The notes below the pieces were generated by a model. That model ran no database searches. It was given only the letters and a program-made list of their open reading frames with translations, and had not been told where the DNA came from. The translations under genes and the position numbers were made by a program. From NCBI GenBank assembly GCA_037576215.1, contig JBANDB010000019.1:7501-71500 (forward strand): a stretch of 64,000 bases of DNA, given 5' to 3'. Source of the stretch: Armillaria gallica. Taxonomy: Eukaryota; Basidiomycota; Agaricomycetes; Agaricales; Physalacriaceae. Below, in pieces: positions 25,385-36,706 of the stretch (its first letter is position 1; every line of letters starts with the position of its first letter).

Positions 25385-27253
25385 GTAGAGTACCATGAAT
25401 GGGCTCTTATCGGTCGCGCTGTGTACTCAGTTATTGTGGGCGAATTCTGCCAGAGGCAGCCAGTCGCTCCAGTCGTTCTGTTGGTGATTCACAAATATCT
25501 GGGGATACTTGATGATCTCCTGGTTGACTCGTTTGGTCTGGCCATCCATCTGTGGGTGGAAGGCCATGGACGCATTCTGCGTGATGTCGAGTAGTCGGTA
25601 TAGTTCTTTCATGAACTTGGATACAAATTGCAGCCCTTGGTCAGATATGATGACTTGGGGCATTCCATGGCGTGCGTATACGTGGTCACGTAAGAGGTGC
25701 GCCCATCCTTCAGCAGGTAGTTCAGTGTTACAGGCGATTGGGATGATCACCTTCGAGAATCTGTCGACGACTACGAGCATTGCGTCGTGGCTGTTAGAGT
25801 TGGGGAGTCCGGTGACCATATCGACGGATATGTGAGTCCATGGTCCGATTGGGACTTTGTTTGGGTGCAGCGGTGCTGCCTTCGCATGCATGTCTGACTT
25901 TGTTCGCTGGCACGTTTCACAGCCTTTCACGTAGGCTTCGATGTTTTTCTTCAGTTTGGGCCACCAGTAATCGTGGAGAACTAGCTCCTTCGTCTTCTCA
26001 ATTCCTGGGTGCCCGGCGGTAATGTGGTCGTGGTATTGTGAAATGATGTTCCCCCGTAGCATCTTCTTGCGGGGTACATAGATTCTTCTGTTGTAATACA
26101 GGAGGCCCCCTTGTCGGGTGATGCCTTGTTCGTGAGCAAGGGAGGCGGCAATGCCATTGTCCCAAAGCTCCTCTTGTCGTGTCGCTTCTTCAACTGTTTG
26201 CTGCACTTCCGTCATCATAGGCATGACGAGTGCTCGGAAATGAGCGGGTTCGAGGATGACAATGTCGTTGTTGTCTTTTGATCCTTGATCATGGTTGCTC
26301 CATCGAGAGAGGAGGTCGGCCTTCACATTTTGGGCACTGGGTTTGTGGAAGAGCTTGAAGTGGTACTCCACGAGCTCTGTAACCCATCGGGCCTGTCGTC
26401 GGTTCAATTTCTGCAGTAGTCAGAAGTACTGGAGGTTTTGGTGATCCGTCCAGATTTCTACGTCATGTCGTGCACCCATGAGATAATGGCACCATTCGGA
26501 GAGTGCAAGCATGATTGCAAGCAGCTCTTTGTCGTAGATTTCGTAGTTTCATTCCGTCGCACTGAGGGACTTCGACATGAAGGCCACTGGGTGCCATACT
26601 CCGTTCTGCTGCTGGCTGAGAATGGCACCAACCACCCCTTCACTGCAGTCAGCTTCAACCTGGAAGGGTTTGTCATCGTTCAGGATGGCGAGAATGACGT
26701 CCTCGGCCATTCGTCATTTGAGTTCGTCAAATGCTCCTTGTTGGGCCTTGCCCCATGTCCACTCCGTGTTGCCAGTGAGCTGTGTAAGCAGCTTGACAAC
26801 CTTTGAGTACATCTTGATGAACTTCCGGTAGAAGTTCGTGAATCCTAGGAATGACTGTAGTTCCTTCTTCTTCTTGGGTGCGGGCCATTCAGAGATGCCG
26901 GCAACCTTGACTGGGTCCATTTGAATCGAGTTTTCACTGATGATGACCCTGAGATATTCCATCTCAAGGACTTCAAATTCGCACTTCTCTGCCTTGAGGA
27001 AAAGCTTGTTCTCACGAAGCCATCGAAGAACGCACTTCACGATTCGTCTGTGCTCCCCCAAGTCCTTGGAGAAGATCAGGATATCATCCAGGTAGATGGT
27101 GACCTTGCCTTCGGCAATCAGGTCTTTGAAGATGTCGTTCATCATCCACTGGAATGTCGCGGGCGAGTTGGTGAGCCTGAAGAACATGACAGTTGGCTTG
27201 TAGAGCCCTCGGTTTGTGCAGAAGGCAGCTTTCTCTTCGTCTCCTTCCTGGAT
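25385..27253 (-). pseudogene. pol: Gypsy-B pol: reverse transcriptase, RNase H, integrase
   Basis: Read from 27253 down. Reverse transcriptase has FFRLTNSPATFQ and the catalytic [11 protein letters not shown] (about 27110). RNase H begins near FQVEADCSEG and includes [12 protein letters not shown]. Integrase has the H-H-C-C zinc motif (HDHITAGHPG ... CETCQRTK), then D in HISVDMVTGLP, D in IISDQGLQF and E in VNQEI, so the DDE triad is present. Stops are TGA: at 27254 (Trp in Gypsy-A), in DELK*R, TE*NYE, YF*LL and HNN*VH. At the last two Gypsy-A has CAA. The 5' half is at 27254-29290; element Y splits the 3' end. Confidence 0.9.
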
Positions 27254-29290
27254 TCAGGCGTTGTTGTATCCCCAACGAACGTCGAGCTTCGTGAAATACT
27301 TGGCACCGCATAGCTTGTCAATGAGTTCGGAGATAAGTGGCAACGGGTAGTGGTTCTTGATGGTCATCTCATTGAGTTTGTGATAGTCCTGGACTGGTCG
27401 CAGCATGCTGTCCTTTTTCTTCACGAAGAAGAAAGGGGAGGCAAAGGGCGACTTGGATGGGCGGATTCGGCTGGATTCTAGGTTTTCATTCAGGAACTTG
27501 TCGAGTTGTTCCTGTTCAGTTCGGTTCAAGGGGTACACCTTGCAATCCAAGGTGGACTTGGAGTTTGGGACTAGCTCGATAGCGTGGTCCCATGGTTTTC
27601 GTTCAGGGAGTTCATCGAAATTTTCCTTGGCGAATAGGTCGCGGAAGGAATGGTAGTGCTCGGGCACGAGCTCTTCAAAAGTCTTTGTAGGCTTTTCAGC
27701 ATGGGCCTTCGCGGCGAGGTCATTGGTGTGATGCATGGCACAGATGACCAGTTCTTCTTCCATTTTGATGGTGAGAATAGTGTCACCTTCTTTGAGTTCC
27801 TCGTCCCACCAATCGTCAGGATTGGCATCAGGGAGTTCAATGTGATTCTTCATGCATTGGCAGTGTTCGAAGATCACATTTCCGGTTTTCCAGTTTACGA
27901 CGGGGTTGTGGCGCTTGAGCCAGTCGTGCCTGAGGTAAAGGTCCTTCTTTCCAAGGTTCGTGACTGCTAGGTCAATCTGTTCGCAGTGCCCACTGATAGT
28001 CAGGCAGAGCTCGACGAATTCAGTGATGTTCCCGCCTTGGTTGTGGGTTCTGTCGGTGTTATAAACGGGTATTGGTACCTTCGCCTTCTTTGTGTCGATC
28101 TGATGTTCTTCGATGTAAGCGCGGTTGATCGCGCTTCCAGTGCACCCGCTGTCCAACAGCGCTTTGGTGCTCAGGACCTTCTGCCCTGTACAAGGTTCTA
28201 CAGTGACGGGGATCATTAAGTCGCTGGTTGATCCCCGAATATACCAGATCAGTTCCCGAAGCTCATAGAGCTTTTCATGGGCCAGTTCTTCATTGTTTCT
28301 GAGTTCTTTGAGGAGTTCGTCCGAGAGTTCTCCTAGTCGATCCTTGTGTATCCAGAGACACAGGATGGCGTGAGCAGCATTGTTGCTCAATGATTCACAG
28401 ATGGCTTGTAGCATCCAATCAACCTTGAAAGATTTCATCCATTGGTGAGGGACCTCTCGAATCTTCACACTGACCACTATGGGTACAGCTACCATTGGCA
28501 AGGTCACCTCGACTCCCTCATTAGGGAGTGTCTTCGCACCCCAAGTGGGCGATTCGGGCGGAGTCAGAAGTGCGATCGTATGGTGCTTTGGGAAAATCAT
28601 CAGGCTGCCTGCGGCAAGCCATCGCCTGAAAGAGGTGTCGTTCTCTTCGTCAGGTATTTCGATCATACTTATGTGCCCCATCTTTACCGCCTGGGCACTA
28701 GCAGCTTCCCCCCTTTCGGCTTTCTTGTCGTCCTCTCCAGTCACGAGTGGGGAACCGGAGGTGTGTTTCTGGGGAGAGGCGCCCTGATCTTGGCTACAAA
28801 TACGTGTGGAGGCACTAGACTTGACTTGGGCCGAATGAACGGAATTACCAGTTGCGTCAACATCTCCCAGGCCTGTAAAGGGACCATGCGGTCCCATAGG
28901 GTCCCTCGTTTCTTTCAGGGTTCCCAATCTCCCTTCAGTCATCGGGTCTTCTACCTGGGGGCGCAGACCCCACGACTGGTCACGGAAAGGGAACTTGACA
29001 TCGGTAGCACTTGCTCCACCTACCAGTTCATCCATTCTTGCGGTATTCCCCTTGTCCCGACCAGATTTCGCCGCAGCTATTTTCCGAGTCAGAGAGGCTG
29101 CTTCGTCAGGTGGAGTGCAGCTCTTTGCAAGCGAAGGTGCCCGTGCCCCTTCCCCGTCCAGTTGATCCTGTCTTGTGACACATGCCCCACTGTCCTTGGA
29201 ATCACCTTGAGTCGCAAGGTCACGCATCCAAGGAGTCGCTGTTAAGATGGGTGGTGATGTGGTGGTCACCTTTTCGATCGATGTGTTCAC
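27254..29290 (-). pseudogene. pol: Gypsy-B pol N-terminus: linker, protease, start of reverse transcriptase
   Basis: This is the longest open frame of the window, 678 codons. The first 240 or so residues are a low-complexity linker. The aspartic protease signature ALLDSGCTGSAIN is at about residues 375-387. After VNWKTGNVIFEHC and HYHSFRDLF comes the start of reverse transcriptase: [30 protein letters not shown], then [15 protein letters not shown] and FTKLDVRWGYNNA, where LDV carries a catalytic Asp. It stops at a TGA where Gypsy-A has TGG, so the frame simply continues in the feature at 25385-27253. NHYPLP is NRYPLP in most of the family; CGC to CAC explains it. Confidence 0.9.
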
Positions 29291-29311
29291 TCACGATGAG
29301 CTACTTGCCGG

Positions 29312-29694
29312 TCAATTAGCTGTTCTTCTTGCTGAGGGTTTCCCCACTGCGGCATGCGTTGAGTGAGGGCCCGCAGCTATCCCTCCTTGTGGGGGATAGA
29401 TATCTGTCGAGTTGTTAGTGTCATTCATGTCCCAAAGGATGTCGTATCGGTTCGCTGATTCTGTAACTGGGTGTGTAGAAGTTGAAAGATGGCACATTGG
29501 CCATATATTGTCTGTATTGTTTTTTTGTTCTTTAGAAGTCACGTAAGTAAAAACTGACCCTGCACTTGAGGGTCGGGGTATAGCCAAATGCATATGTAAA
29601 ATGTCTGTAGAGATGATATGAGACTGTCCAGTGGAAAGGGAACGCACACCAGTAAAGTCCTTGGTCGCTGCAGGCAAATCAGAACCTGAGCGAC
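29312..29694 (-). pseudogene. Gypsy-B gag-pol linker frame
   Basis: Minus-strand open sequence between the gag stop and the first Met of the long pol frame. It is threonine- and asparagine-rich with blocks IWPMCHLSTSTH and DIYPPQGGIAAGP, both matched in Gypsy-A (about 20450 and 20557). It ends at the stop at 29312, just before the pol frame at 29290. How pol is expressed (frameshift, readthrough or reinitiation) cannot be told because both copies are damaged. Confidence 0.6.
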
Positions 29695-32196
29695 CTAATC
29701 TTTTACCTCTTCCACATGAGTACTGTCGGTGAGGGGAATCTCCTCCATTGTCACAGCCCGTACTTCCTTCGTCTTCGTCATTGGGCAATCCTTGGAGAGG
29801 TGCCCCTTGTTTCTGCACCAGAAACACAGTCCTTCCTTCATATACCTTGCCCTGTCCACCTGCATCTTCGCATTGTTCCCTGTCAGCATTGTCCATCGCC
29901 CAGTGGAGTCTCTTCCTCGTGAGTCATTCTGCCCCTTAGGCGGTGGCGGCTTGGTGGCTGTCGCTTTCAGGGCGTGTGGGGGCAGGAGCTGTTTCTGGTT
30001 CGGGGGTGGCTTCTTGTCGCCGCGCTGGTCGATTCCTTGGGTCTGGTCGAAGACCCGCTGCTTCTGTCGCTCCTTGTACATCTGGATAATGCAATGCTTC
30101 CACTCCTGATAGGTTCGCGGGATTCTGAACCCAATGTTGGCGATAGCGTTGCCATATCCGGGGGGGAATTCCCTTTCATACCACCTGTATGAGGTGTCCC
30201 TGCTCTGACTCATCGGTGAGTCAGTTCGCCAACTTGGCCTCCCGCTCGAGCTTCCAGAAGAAGACGTGGGCTGGCTCATAGCCCATCTTGATTTCACCCA
30301 GGCGCTTCTCGTGGACGAGCTCGATGGCGGGGTCCCGGAACTGTTCATGGAATTCTTCCTCGAAGTCTTCCCAGCATGGGAATCAGTATCGGGGGCCGGC
30401 TTCATAGTTGTCCTCCTCTTGTTTGGTGGCATCGTAGTCTGGTTCAGGGGGTCGGTACCAGAAGTCGTTGCGGTGGTGGACCCACCAGTCTTTGGCATCC
30501 CCTTCCAAGAAGGAGCAGGTGAAGGGGATCATCAGGGAAGGTATTCCCTGGAAGTGATGCCCGAAGACCGCAAAGTAGGTGTTGCAGTCTCCGAGGAATT
30601 GTTCGATGTCGTCGTGGTCCCCTTTGAACTTCCGGGGAGTGTTGAGGAGGATTGGTTTGATCCCCGTCATCGTGGGGGGTGCGTTTGCGTTCCAAGGACC
30701 CAAGGGCCCTTGCAGTGGTGGTCCGTTGCCTTCTGGTGGGCATGGGATGGAATATCTTTCAGGGTCGGGCCCTGGTCATGGGGCCCATGCCTACAGTGCA
30801 TTCTTCTTCATGTTCTCGAGGTCTTCCCGCAACCTTGTGTTCTTATCTCACATGTTCGCCATGTGTACCTCTATGCGTGCCAATCATTCTTCCATCGTCT
30901 CTGGAGCGTTGGCTGGCTCTGTCTGCATATCTCCTATTCCTTCCTCTGCCCCCACCATTAGTCGGCTAGTAGTGGGTCCCCTATACTCTGGCCATCTTGG
31001 GTCTCTTCGTGCAGGTGGGGAGTCTGGGAGCAGCCTGATGTAGAAGTTGGGTACGTCAGCCGGATTCTGGAAAGGGGTGAATCTGGAGAGGAAGGGGTAG
31101 TGGAAGGTCTCAGGCTTCGGGAATCGGTTCCCAATTCTGAAGCCTGTCGTTCTCTGCTGCTGCGAGGGGGTGGAGGGCATCCTCCAGCTCCCTCTGTTCG
31201 TTGGTTGTCCGGAAGCGGACGTGGTGGAGGTGATTCCCCTCTGCCGGGGGGTATCGCTCTCGGTTCTGGTTCTTGAAGATTCGAGCCATGATCGTATCGT
31301 GTCGCTGCACGAGGGTTCCTTTGATGGGGTCTCCCCGCTCTGTGGCGAGGTAGTAGCCCATGGGTTCTTGAACTCGGTGGTTTGTTGCGCTAAACCGTTG
31401 TTCGACGTCCTGCCACCTGAGATTCCAGGCAGTGGTTCATTCCAGTCCAAGGATCTCTCGATCTCAGACAGAGAGTTCTAGCCAGTTGAAATCAGCCCTA
31501 CCGAGGTAGAAGGGATCCCCTGCAATCCGCTCGTGTCCCTGATGGTCGTAACAGAGGGGGTCAAATTCGTGGTCGCAGATGAGCCACTGCTGGTAGGTGA
31601 AGAAGTCCTCAGCGTCGGATTCAGGGAATGCACGTCGCGTTCCCATTCAGAGCTGGTCGGGGTGCGGGATGATGACTCGAGGTGAGAATCAGAGATGGCA
31701 GCATAGTACGGGCACTGGGCCTCCAGGGTATGGAGGAGTGGGGTCGTCGCTGTTGGTGTCCCATATGGTAATAACCTCTGGTATTCCCAATTCTGCGGTG
31801 GTAAAGCCTGGGGCATCGCCAGGGGCCACTGGCTGGTCCCATGCCTGTAAGTTGGCTGGGGTATCATCTGGTTGCCAGGTCCCCACAGGGTAGTCCTGGT
31901 CGTCGTTCGTGGGTCCGTCAAGGATGTCAGTCCATACCAACCTGGTCTCGGGGATGGGGTGCAGACTGGGGGTTCTTGGAACATTGCTGGGGCCTGGAGT
32001 GGTGTTCTGAGGTATCTCGGGGGCGCTGAACTCCTCCCGATTTGAGAAGAACTCCCCTGATGAGGATCGGGAGGCATTCGTGGTGACCCGGACGTGGGTT
32101 CACCTGCGCGACGTTGTTGTCGTAGTCATCGCATTTCTTGGGGTACGGGGGTCGGTGCTGGCAGGGGGTGCTGGGGTTCAGTTCTGGGGAAGACAT
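29695..32196 (-). pseudogene. gag: Gypsy-B gag polyprotein
   Basis: The likely start is the ATG at 32196 (MSSPELNPS), immediately after the X1 insertion. Blocks shared with Gypsy-A are WDQPVAPGDAPGFTTAELG, VITIWDTNSDDPTPPY and YYLATERGDP. The capsid-like core contains DIEQFLGDCNTYFAVF and SFLEGDAKDWWVHH (about 30490-30600), typical of Ty3-type gag. The CCHC knuckle CFWCRNKGHLSKDC is at about 29775-29816, and the frame ends at 29695. At least three frame changes and a few TGA codons break it. It is a structural protein that would package the element RNA. Confidence 0.85.
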
Positions 32197-33633
32197 AGAG
32201 CCCAGTGATGAGCCTCCAGGCTCTGTACACTCAGAATTCGTGGATTTTGCCTGCTAATTAACGCTACTATCCCTTCAATGGCCTTTCAGCAAACCAATAA
32301 TTGCACGCACACTGATACCACTTGCACCCTACGGCAACCACTCCTTCCGTGCTTTGTTATCCATCCCATCTTGCCATGCATCATAATTGCCGTACTTCAT
32401 CATGGCAAGGCACCTTCGATCGACAATCATCCCAATACGGAATTGATGCATCACTCAGAAGCACCTAGTTGACATGCTCATTGATCACTTAATGAAAATG
32501 ACGTGATTGACACGAGTACCCTCCCAGCTACAACAATAGCAGCTACGGCAACTACAGACCGTGTTTACTAAGGCTGTTACTTCGCCAAGGCTTCAAGAAA
32601 ATGTTACCCCACATGTACTCCTCAGCACGACGACTATTGCTCAACTAATCCGCAGCTAAACAGCACCTAACGATCCGTGCATCGCTCAATGACCCCATAC
32701 GGTTCGCATCCATACGCAGCAATGTCAACGAGTTGCTGTTACTTTAGAAGACCAAGGACCATATGTTACCTATGACTTTTACAAAGCCAAGGCCTTACAG
32801 CCTTACTAAGTCTCGCGTATTTACTCTATTTATAAATTCGTACTTGTAGTAGAAAAACTAGTTAGACAACGTAGTTAAAGAGCAGTTCATCTCCAGTTGA
32901 CCCCAGACTACATCAATTATTGTCATGCTCTAGTCTATCGCCAGTAAACAATGTTTATTCACCGTTCCACAGCAATATACCATTTGCACCAGCATATTCT
33001 TGATTGCACGTCGACTCTTGAGCTCACCAGAGTTATCTCACGGTTTTAACTGTGAAGAGTCCTTCACTACACACTCTTTGCTCTTAACACTATTGGTGCA
33101 CGCTCATACTGTGCCAATACGTGATCGCCATGCTATACCTCGCCCCCATTATCTTTTATAGGCCGTCATCGTTTCTCTTTCGCACCATTGGAGTTTTTTA
33201 CAGTTTCACTTTCATCATCATTATCGTCACCCACTTGGGTAGTCTCAGAGCAGACTTAGGATCAGTTTCAGCCAGTTTTCATATAGTATCAGTCCCCCGA
33301 GTGGACTTGAAGGTTAGTTTGACATAGGATAGGATTGTTTCAGTACCAGACAAGTTTCGACATCGACTCAGCACCCTCGCATCGTGTAGGACCAGTATCG
33401 CCACCAGTTTTCGTGGTTCCACATTTTCTCTCGCCAGCCCACCCTCAGCACCTCGTTCCACATTTATTTCGCCACTCGCAGTCCCTGCGCCGTTTTCTCA
33501 TTGCCTCGCTCGCCCATAGACTATTGCCGACCGTTTAGTCTATTCTCCATCGTTCACCTCACTCCGATTAACGTCGAGCGACGTTTTCTAGTCTCGCAGC
33601 ACGTTTTCTCATACAGATTCGTGGTATTCATGT

Positions 33634-35245
33634 TGATGAGCCTCCAGGCTCTGTACGCTCAGAATTCGCGGATTTATCCATTCCTCACCCAATACCTTCG
33701 AAACAACACCATTATAATCCTCACACATTCAATAATACCACGGATTTTCGCAGTATAGGCCACAAACATTCAGATCCAGTCCTAAAACCGTGACATCCAC
33801 TCCTCACGCACTCCGTTATCCTTCCCAGCTTGCCTTGCATCACAATTACCGTATCCCATCATGGCAAGGCACCTTTGATCGACAATCATCCTAAAATGGG
33901 GTTGCTATATCACTCAGAAGCACTGGTTGATGTGCCCATCAATCATTTAATGAAATGATGTGATTGACGCGAGTACCCTCCCAGCTACGATAATTACAGC
34001 TACGGCAACTACAGACCGCGTTTACTAAGGCTGTTACAGTGCCAAGACTTCGAATTATTGTTGCCCCACGCATACACCTCAGCACGGCAACTGCAGCTCA
34101 ATAATCTGCAGCTACACAGCACCTTATGATCCGCTCATCGCTCAATAAAACCACACGGTTCGCATCCATACACGGCAACATCAAAGACTTGCTGTTACTT
34201 TAGAACCACAGATACCATATGTTTACTACGGCTATTACAAAAGCCAAGGACTTACAGCCTTACTAAGGCTTCGAAGAATATTCTATTTATAAAATCGTAC
34301 TTGTAGTATAAAAACTAGGTAGATACCGCATTTTTAGAGCTAGTTCTTACCCAGTTGACGAGGCTACAGCATTACCAGTCAGCTACGGTTACCCCAAGTT
34401 ATTCCCCACCGCTTGCTTTACTCTTTAAACGTTGTTGGTTGCACCAATACACGAAATCTTGCGTCAATAACTTGCTTTTGTCTTTTAAATGCCACAACAT
34501 TGCTTCACTTTCACCACATAGGATTGTTTTATCGCTTTCACCTTCTACATCACCATCGTTTTCATCGCACAGTTCAGTATTGCCTCCGTGTAGGCCCAGT
34601 TCAGCTCCATAGGATCACCCTCGTCTTTATCATTGTTCGGAGTTGCCGTGCATCTATTGCCGCAGCACTCCACTCAGCACCTCAGTTGCTACGATTTCTA
34701 CCAGTTCCTTGCAGTCTCCGTACGTTTATTGCTATTGTTTTGACTCACAATATTAGGTACACCCCAAGCCACATTTACTAGGCTATTTCGACGTCTTCTA
34801 GTCCATTGCCACGATTACTAGAGCATCGCAACGTTTTCTAGCACCTCCCTACGTTTTCCAGTCCCTCCCCACGTTTTCTCGACCGTTGCTACGATTTCTA
34901 GCGTATTGCTACGATTTCTAGACCCATTTTCGTGGTCTCTAGATCATTTTCGCAGTTTCTATTGCGGTTTCTTGGTATTCAAGTCATACCAGATTCCGTC
35001 CCATCTCGTTTATCGAGATCCTTCCTGGCTTACAGCCAATGTCTATTAGTACTCCTTGACCAAGAGTACTACTTCGCTGACTGAAAAAGTCGCAGTGTAT
35101 CTTGTGTTATTGAGGAATTGACTGCACGGAGGTGCACTGAACCACTCGCAAATACATTGCCTTGATTGCTGTGTTGCTATGTTAATTTCCTAAGCTCTCT
35201 CCGAGTTTTGGGTGTTGCCATTGTCACAGAAGTCTAGGTTCATCA
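33634..35245 (+). mobile_element. X2: X-family element nested inside X1
   Basis: This 1612-bp element starts TGATGAGCCTCC and ends GGTTCATCA, with direct repeats ATGT at 33630-33633 and 35246-35249. It is homologous to X1 along its length; the X1 sequence breaks at 33633 and resumes at 35250 exactly as expected. It has the same TATA-like stretch (about 34270) and contains a 20-bp tandem array at 34791-34930. No coding capacity. Same orientation as X1. Confidence 0.88.
34791..34930 (+). repeat. seven 20-bp tandem repeats in X2
   Basis: Units begin ACGTCTTCTAG, ACGATTACTAG, ACGTTTTCTAG, ACGTTTTCCAG, ACGTTTTCTCG, ACGATTTCTAG and ACGATTTCTAG, each 20 bp apart. The consensus is ACGWTTTCTAG plus nine variable bases. 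X1 has a shorter related stretch just before its break, near 33571-33612. A role in regulation is possible but not shown. Confidence 0.75.
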
Positions 35246-35541
35246 ATGTCATACCCATTTTCGTTCCCTCTCATTTCGAGAGATCCCTACCAGCTTGAAG
35301 CCATAGCATTTAGTACTCGACTACCAAGCAGTACTACTTCGCAGACTTAAAGTCGCAGTGTATTCTTGCGTATAGAGGAATTGTTCTACTGCACGGAGGT
35401 GCCCCGAACCACTCGCACACATGATCACCTTGATTGCCGTACTACTACATTAATTACCCAATCTCATTCCGAGTTGGTGTTGCCATTGCCACAGAAGTCT
35501 TAGGCCCATCACTGGGGTAGTCATGATATCTGATGGGGACG

Positions 35542-35953
35542 AGTATTCCCCAACGTTGGAGTCGGTTTCTAATTTCTTCTCAGAATGTGAGATCGATGAG
35601 GGCAGTAAAGAAAAATACTAGTAGAGCCCCCACGAGGGCCGTTCCAATGGCTATTGTCTGGGTCGTGGTCAGGTCAGGGGTCATCGGCGCCATTGTCGCT
35701 GGAGTCTGTCGATGTCCCTCAGGAGGAGGGCGACTTGTCGGAGGGTGGCTTGTATGAGGACAAACACAAGGATGTTCAGTGCGAGGATGAGTCGTGGGTC
35801 TAAACCTGGTTCTGTTGGTAGAGCCGTTGTAGAGCTCTTTCAGCGCGGATTTGTCTAATAATGAGGAAGCAGTCAAGAACTGCTAGGGCAAGGAGGGCAC
35901 TGGTTGCGATAGTGGCTCCTACAGTGACTGCTGCGATGGTTGTTGGTGTCCAG
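35542..35953 (-). pseudogene. Gypsy-B leader: three overlapping hydrophobic short frames
   Basis: On the minus strand three frames follow each other. Frame a (about 35953-35800) has a hydrophobic run with TSALLALAVLDCFLII and a tail RALQRLYQQNQ. Frame b (about 35815-35691) has ILALNILVFVLIQATL, then DRLQRQWRR and a TGA. Frame c starts at the ATG at 35694, overlapping that TGA as ATGA, with MTPDLTTTQ, then GALLVFFFTALI, then RLQRWGILVPI to about 35542. Frame c has one TGA where Gypsy-A has AGG. Each frame pairs one membrane-like segment with a basic LQR-containing tail. Gypsy-A keeps frame c and the ATGA overlap. I know no gypsy protein like this. Confidence 0.55.
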
Positions 35954-36317
35954 GCCGTTTCCATACAGCTTTTTGGGTTTCGGTGTAGATGACGAGGAGG
36001 AGATGATGGAGAATATCGATAAGGGGTTGGTTGTATTGTTCGACGTGGTCAATGACCCTTTCTTCAATCGATGTTGAGGTCGTAGTCTCCTCCGTAATAG
36101 CCACAGTAGTTGTAGTGGTCATCGTCGGAGTATTCGGGGTGGGAAGTGGTCATTTGGGGTGCTTCCTCTGGTTGCGGCAAGGCTTCTTTCCTCTTCCACC
36201 GTGGGATCCTGACTGGTCAGGGTTCTTTCAGTTCTTTGTGTACTTCGGTATGCGAGGGCTTCATCAGTTCGATGGCATAAAAGATTCCCTCAGTGAACGA
36301 TGGGGAATATAGTAGAA
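35954..36317 (-). other. rest of the Gypsy-B leader
   Basis: Minus-strand frames here are short. One near 36165-36080 would be acidic and tyrosine-rich (YSDDDHYNYCGYYGGDYD) and stops at TGA. Another (36122-35919) is threonine-rich, then amphipathic (LIDILHHLLLVIY). I see no counterpart for the acidic one in Gypsy-A. The last 57 bases next to the LTR are shared with the fragment at 2031-2087. Confidence 0.4.
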
Positions 36318-36330
36318 AGCTTTGAGCTAA
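36318..36330 (-). promoter_or_regulatory. Gypsy-B self-complementary primer binding site
   Basis: On the minus strand, one base after the 5' LTR, TTAGCTCAAAGCT. It is a perfect 13-nt complement of AGCTTTGAGCTAA inside the LTR (plus-strand positions 36494-36506). That LTR stretch begins about 35 nt after the start of the TATA box (36531-36540), close to where the RNA should start. Confidence 0.75.
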
Positions 36331-36331
36331 C

Positions 36332-36701
36332 TGTTATGGATGGACTTTGGAATAACAAACAAGGCGACTAACGCGACACTGCCTCTCACTTTGGGCAGGG
36401 TGATAGTACCATGGAGTTTGCTACAGTGAGGCGGTATAACACATTAAACTCTGGGCTCTGGTAAGAGAAGAGTAAAGTCCATGTAGGATTGATTTAGCTC
36501 AAAGCTAGGGTACATGGCTGAGAGCTGGTCTACTTATATACAGTTCGTCTAGTATTTGTACATACTTGTCCATCTGTCATTCTGGTGCTTCGATGAATGG
36601 AAACCACACGGTTGCCAGGCATCGAAGAGAAACGTTCATGTCGTATGATTTAGGCGTGTGATGCCAAGGTGCCAAGGTGGAAAAATAAATAAATTGTAAC
36701 A
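36332..36701 (-). repeat. Gypsy-B 5' LTR
   Basis: This 370-bp LTR runs TGTTATGG to TTGTAACA on the plus strand. It has a duplicated 8-bp GCCAAGGT unit (about 36663-36678) absent from the 3' LTR. The TATA box TATATAAGTA lies on the minus strand at 36531-36540. Confidence 0.92.
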
Positions 36702-36706
36702 GTTCA

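Larger units (their letters stand above)
32206..35521 (+). mobile_element. X1: X-family element in the Gypsy-B leader, split by X2
   Basis: Ends are TGATGAGCCTCC at 32206 and GGCCCATCA ending at 35521. Its own sequence is 32206-33633 plus 35250-35521, about 1.70 kb. Flanks are CCAG (32202-32205) and CTGG (35522-35525), which become one 4-bp target duplication CCGG if each lost its CpG on a different strand. A TATA-like stretch (CTATTTATAAATTC) sits at about 32832. No open frame of note. It splits the Gypsy-B leader from gag. Confidence 0.8.
22761..36701 (-). mobile_element. Gypsy-B: full-length Ty3/gypsy chromovirus on the minus strand
   Basis: Boundaries are the 3' LTR at 22761-23123, the 5' LTR at 36332-36701 and direct repeats GTTCA at 22756-22760 and 36702-36706. 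Removing element Y and the X1/X2 nest leaves about 9.25 kb, close to Gypsy-A. It entered X3, so it is later than both X3 and Gypsy-A. The gene order is the same as in Gypsy-A. It has long open stretches (up to 678 codons) but still carries scattered TGA codons and frameshifts. Its sequence keeps visibly more CG dinucleotides than Gypsy-A. Confidence 0.93.

Noticed and set aside
28442..29245. Plus-strand open frame of 267 codons
   Set aside because: It lies antisense to the Gypsy-B pol N-terminal frame, which has protease and reverse transcriptase motifs. The plus-strand product has no motif and is a shadow of codon bias.
32206..35521. X1 as a DNA transposon with 13-bp inverted repeats CAGTGATGRGCCT
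   Set aside because: The extra CAG/CTG lies in the target duplication once CpG decay is considered, and X2 and X3 do not share it.
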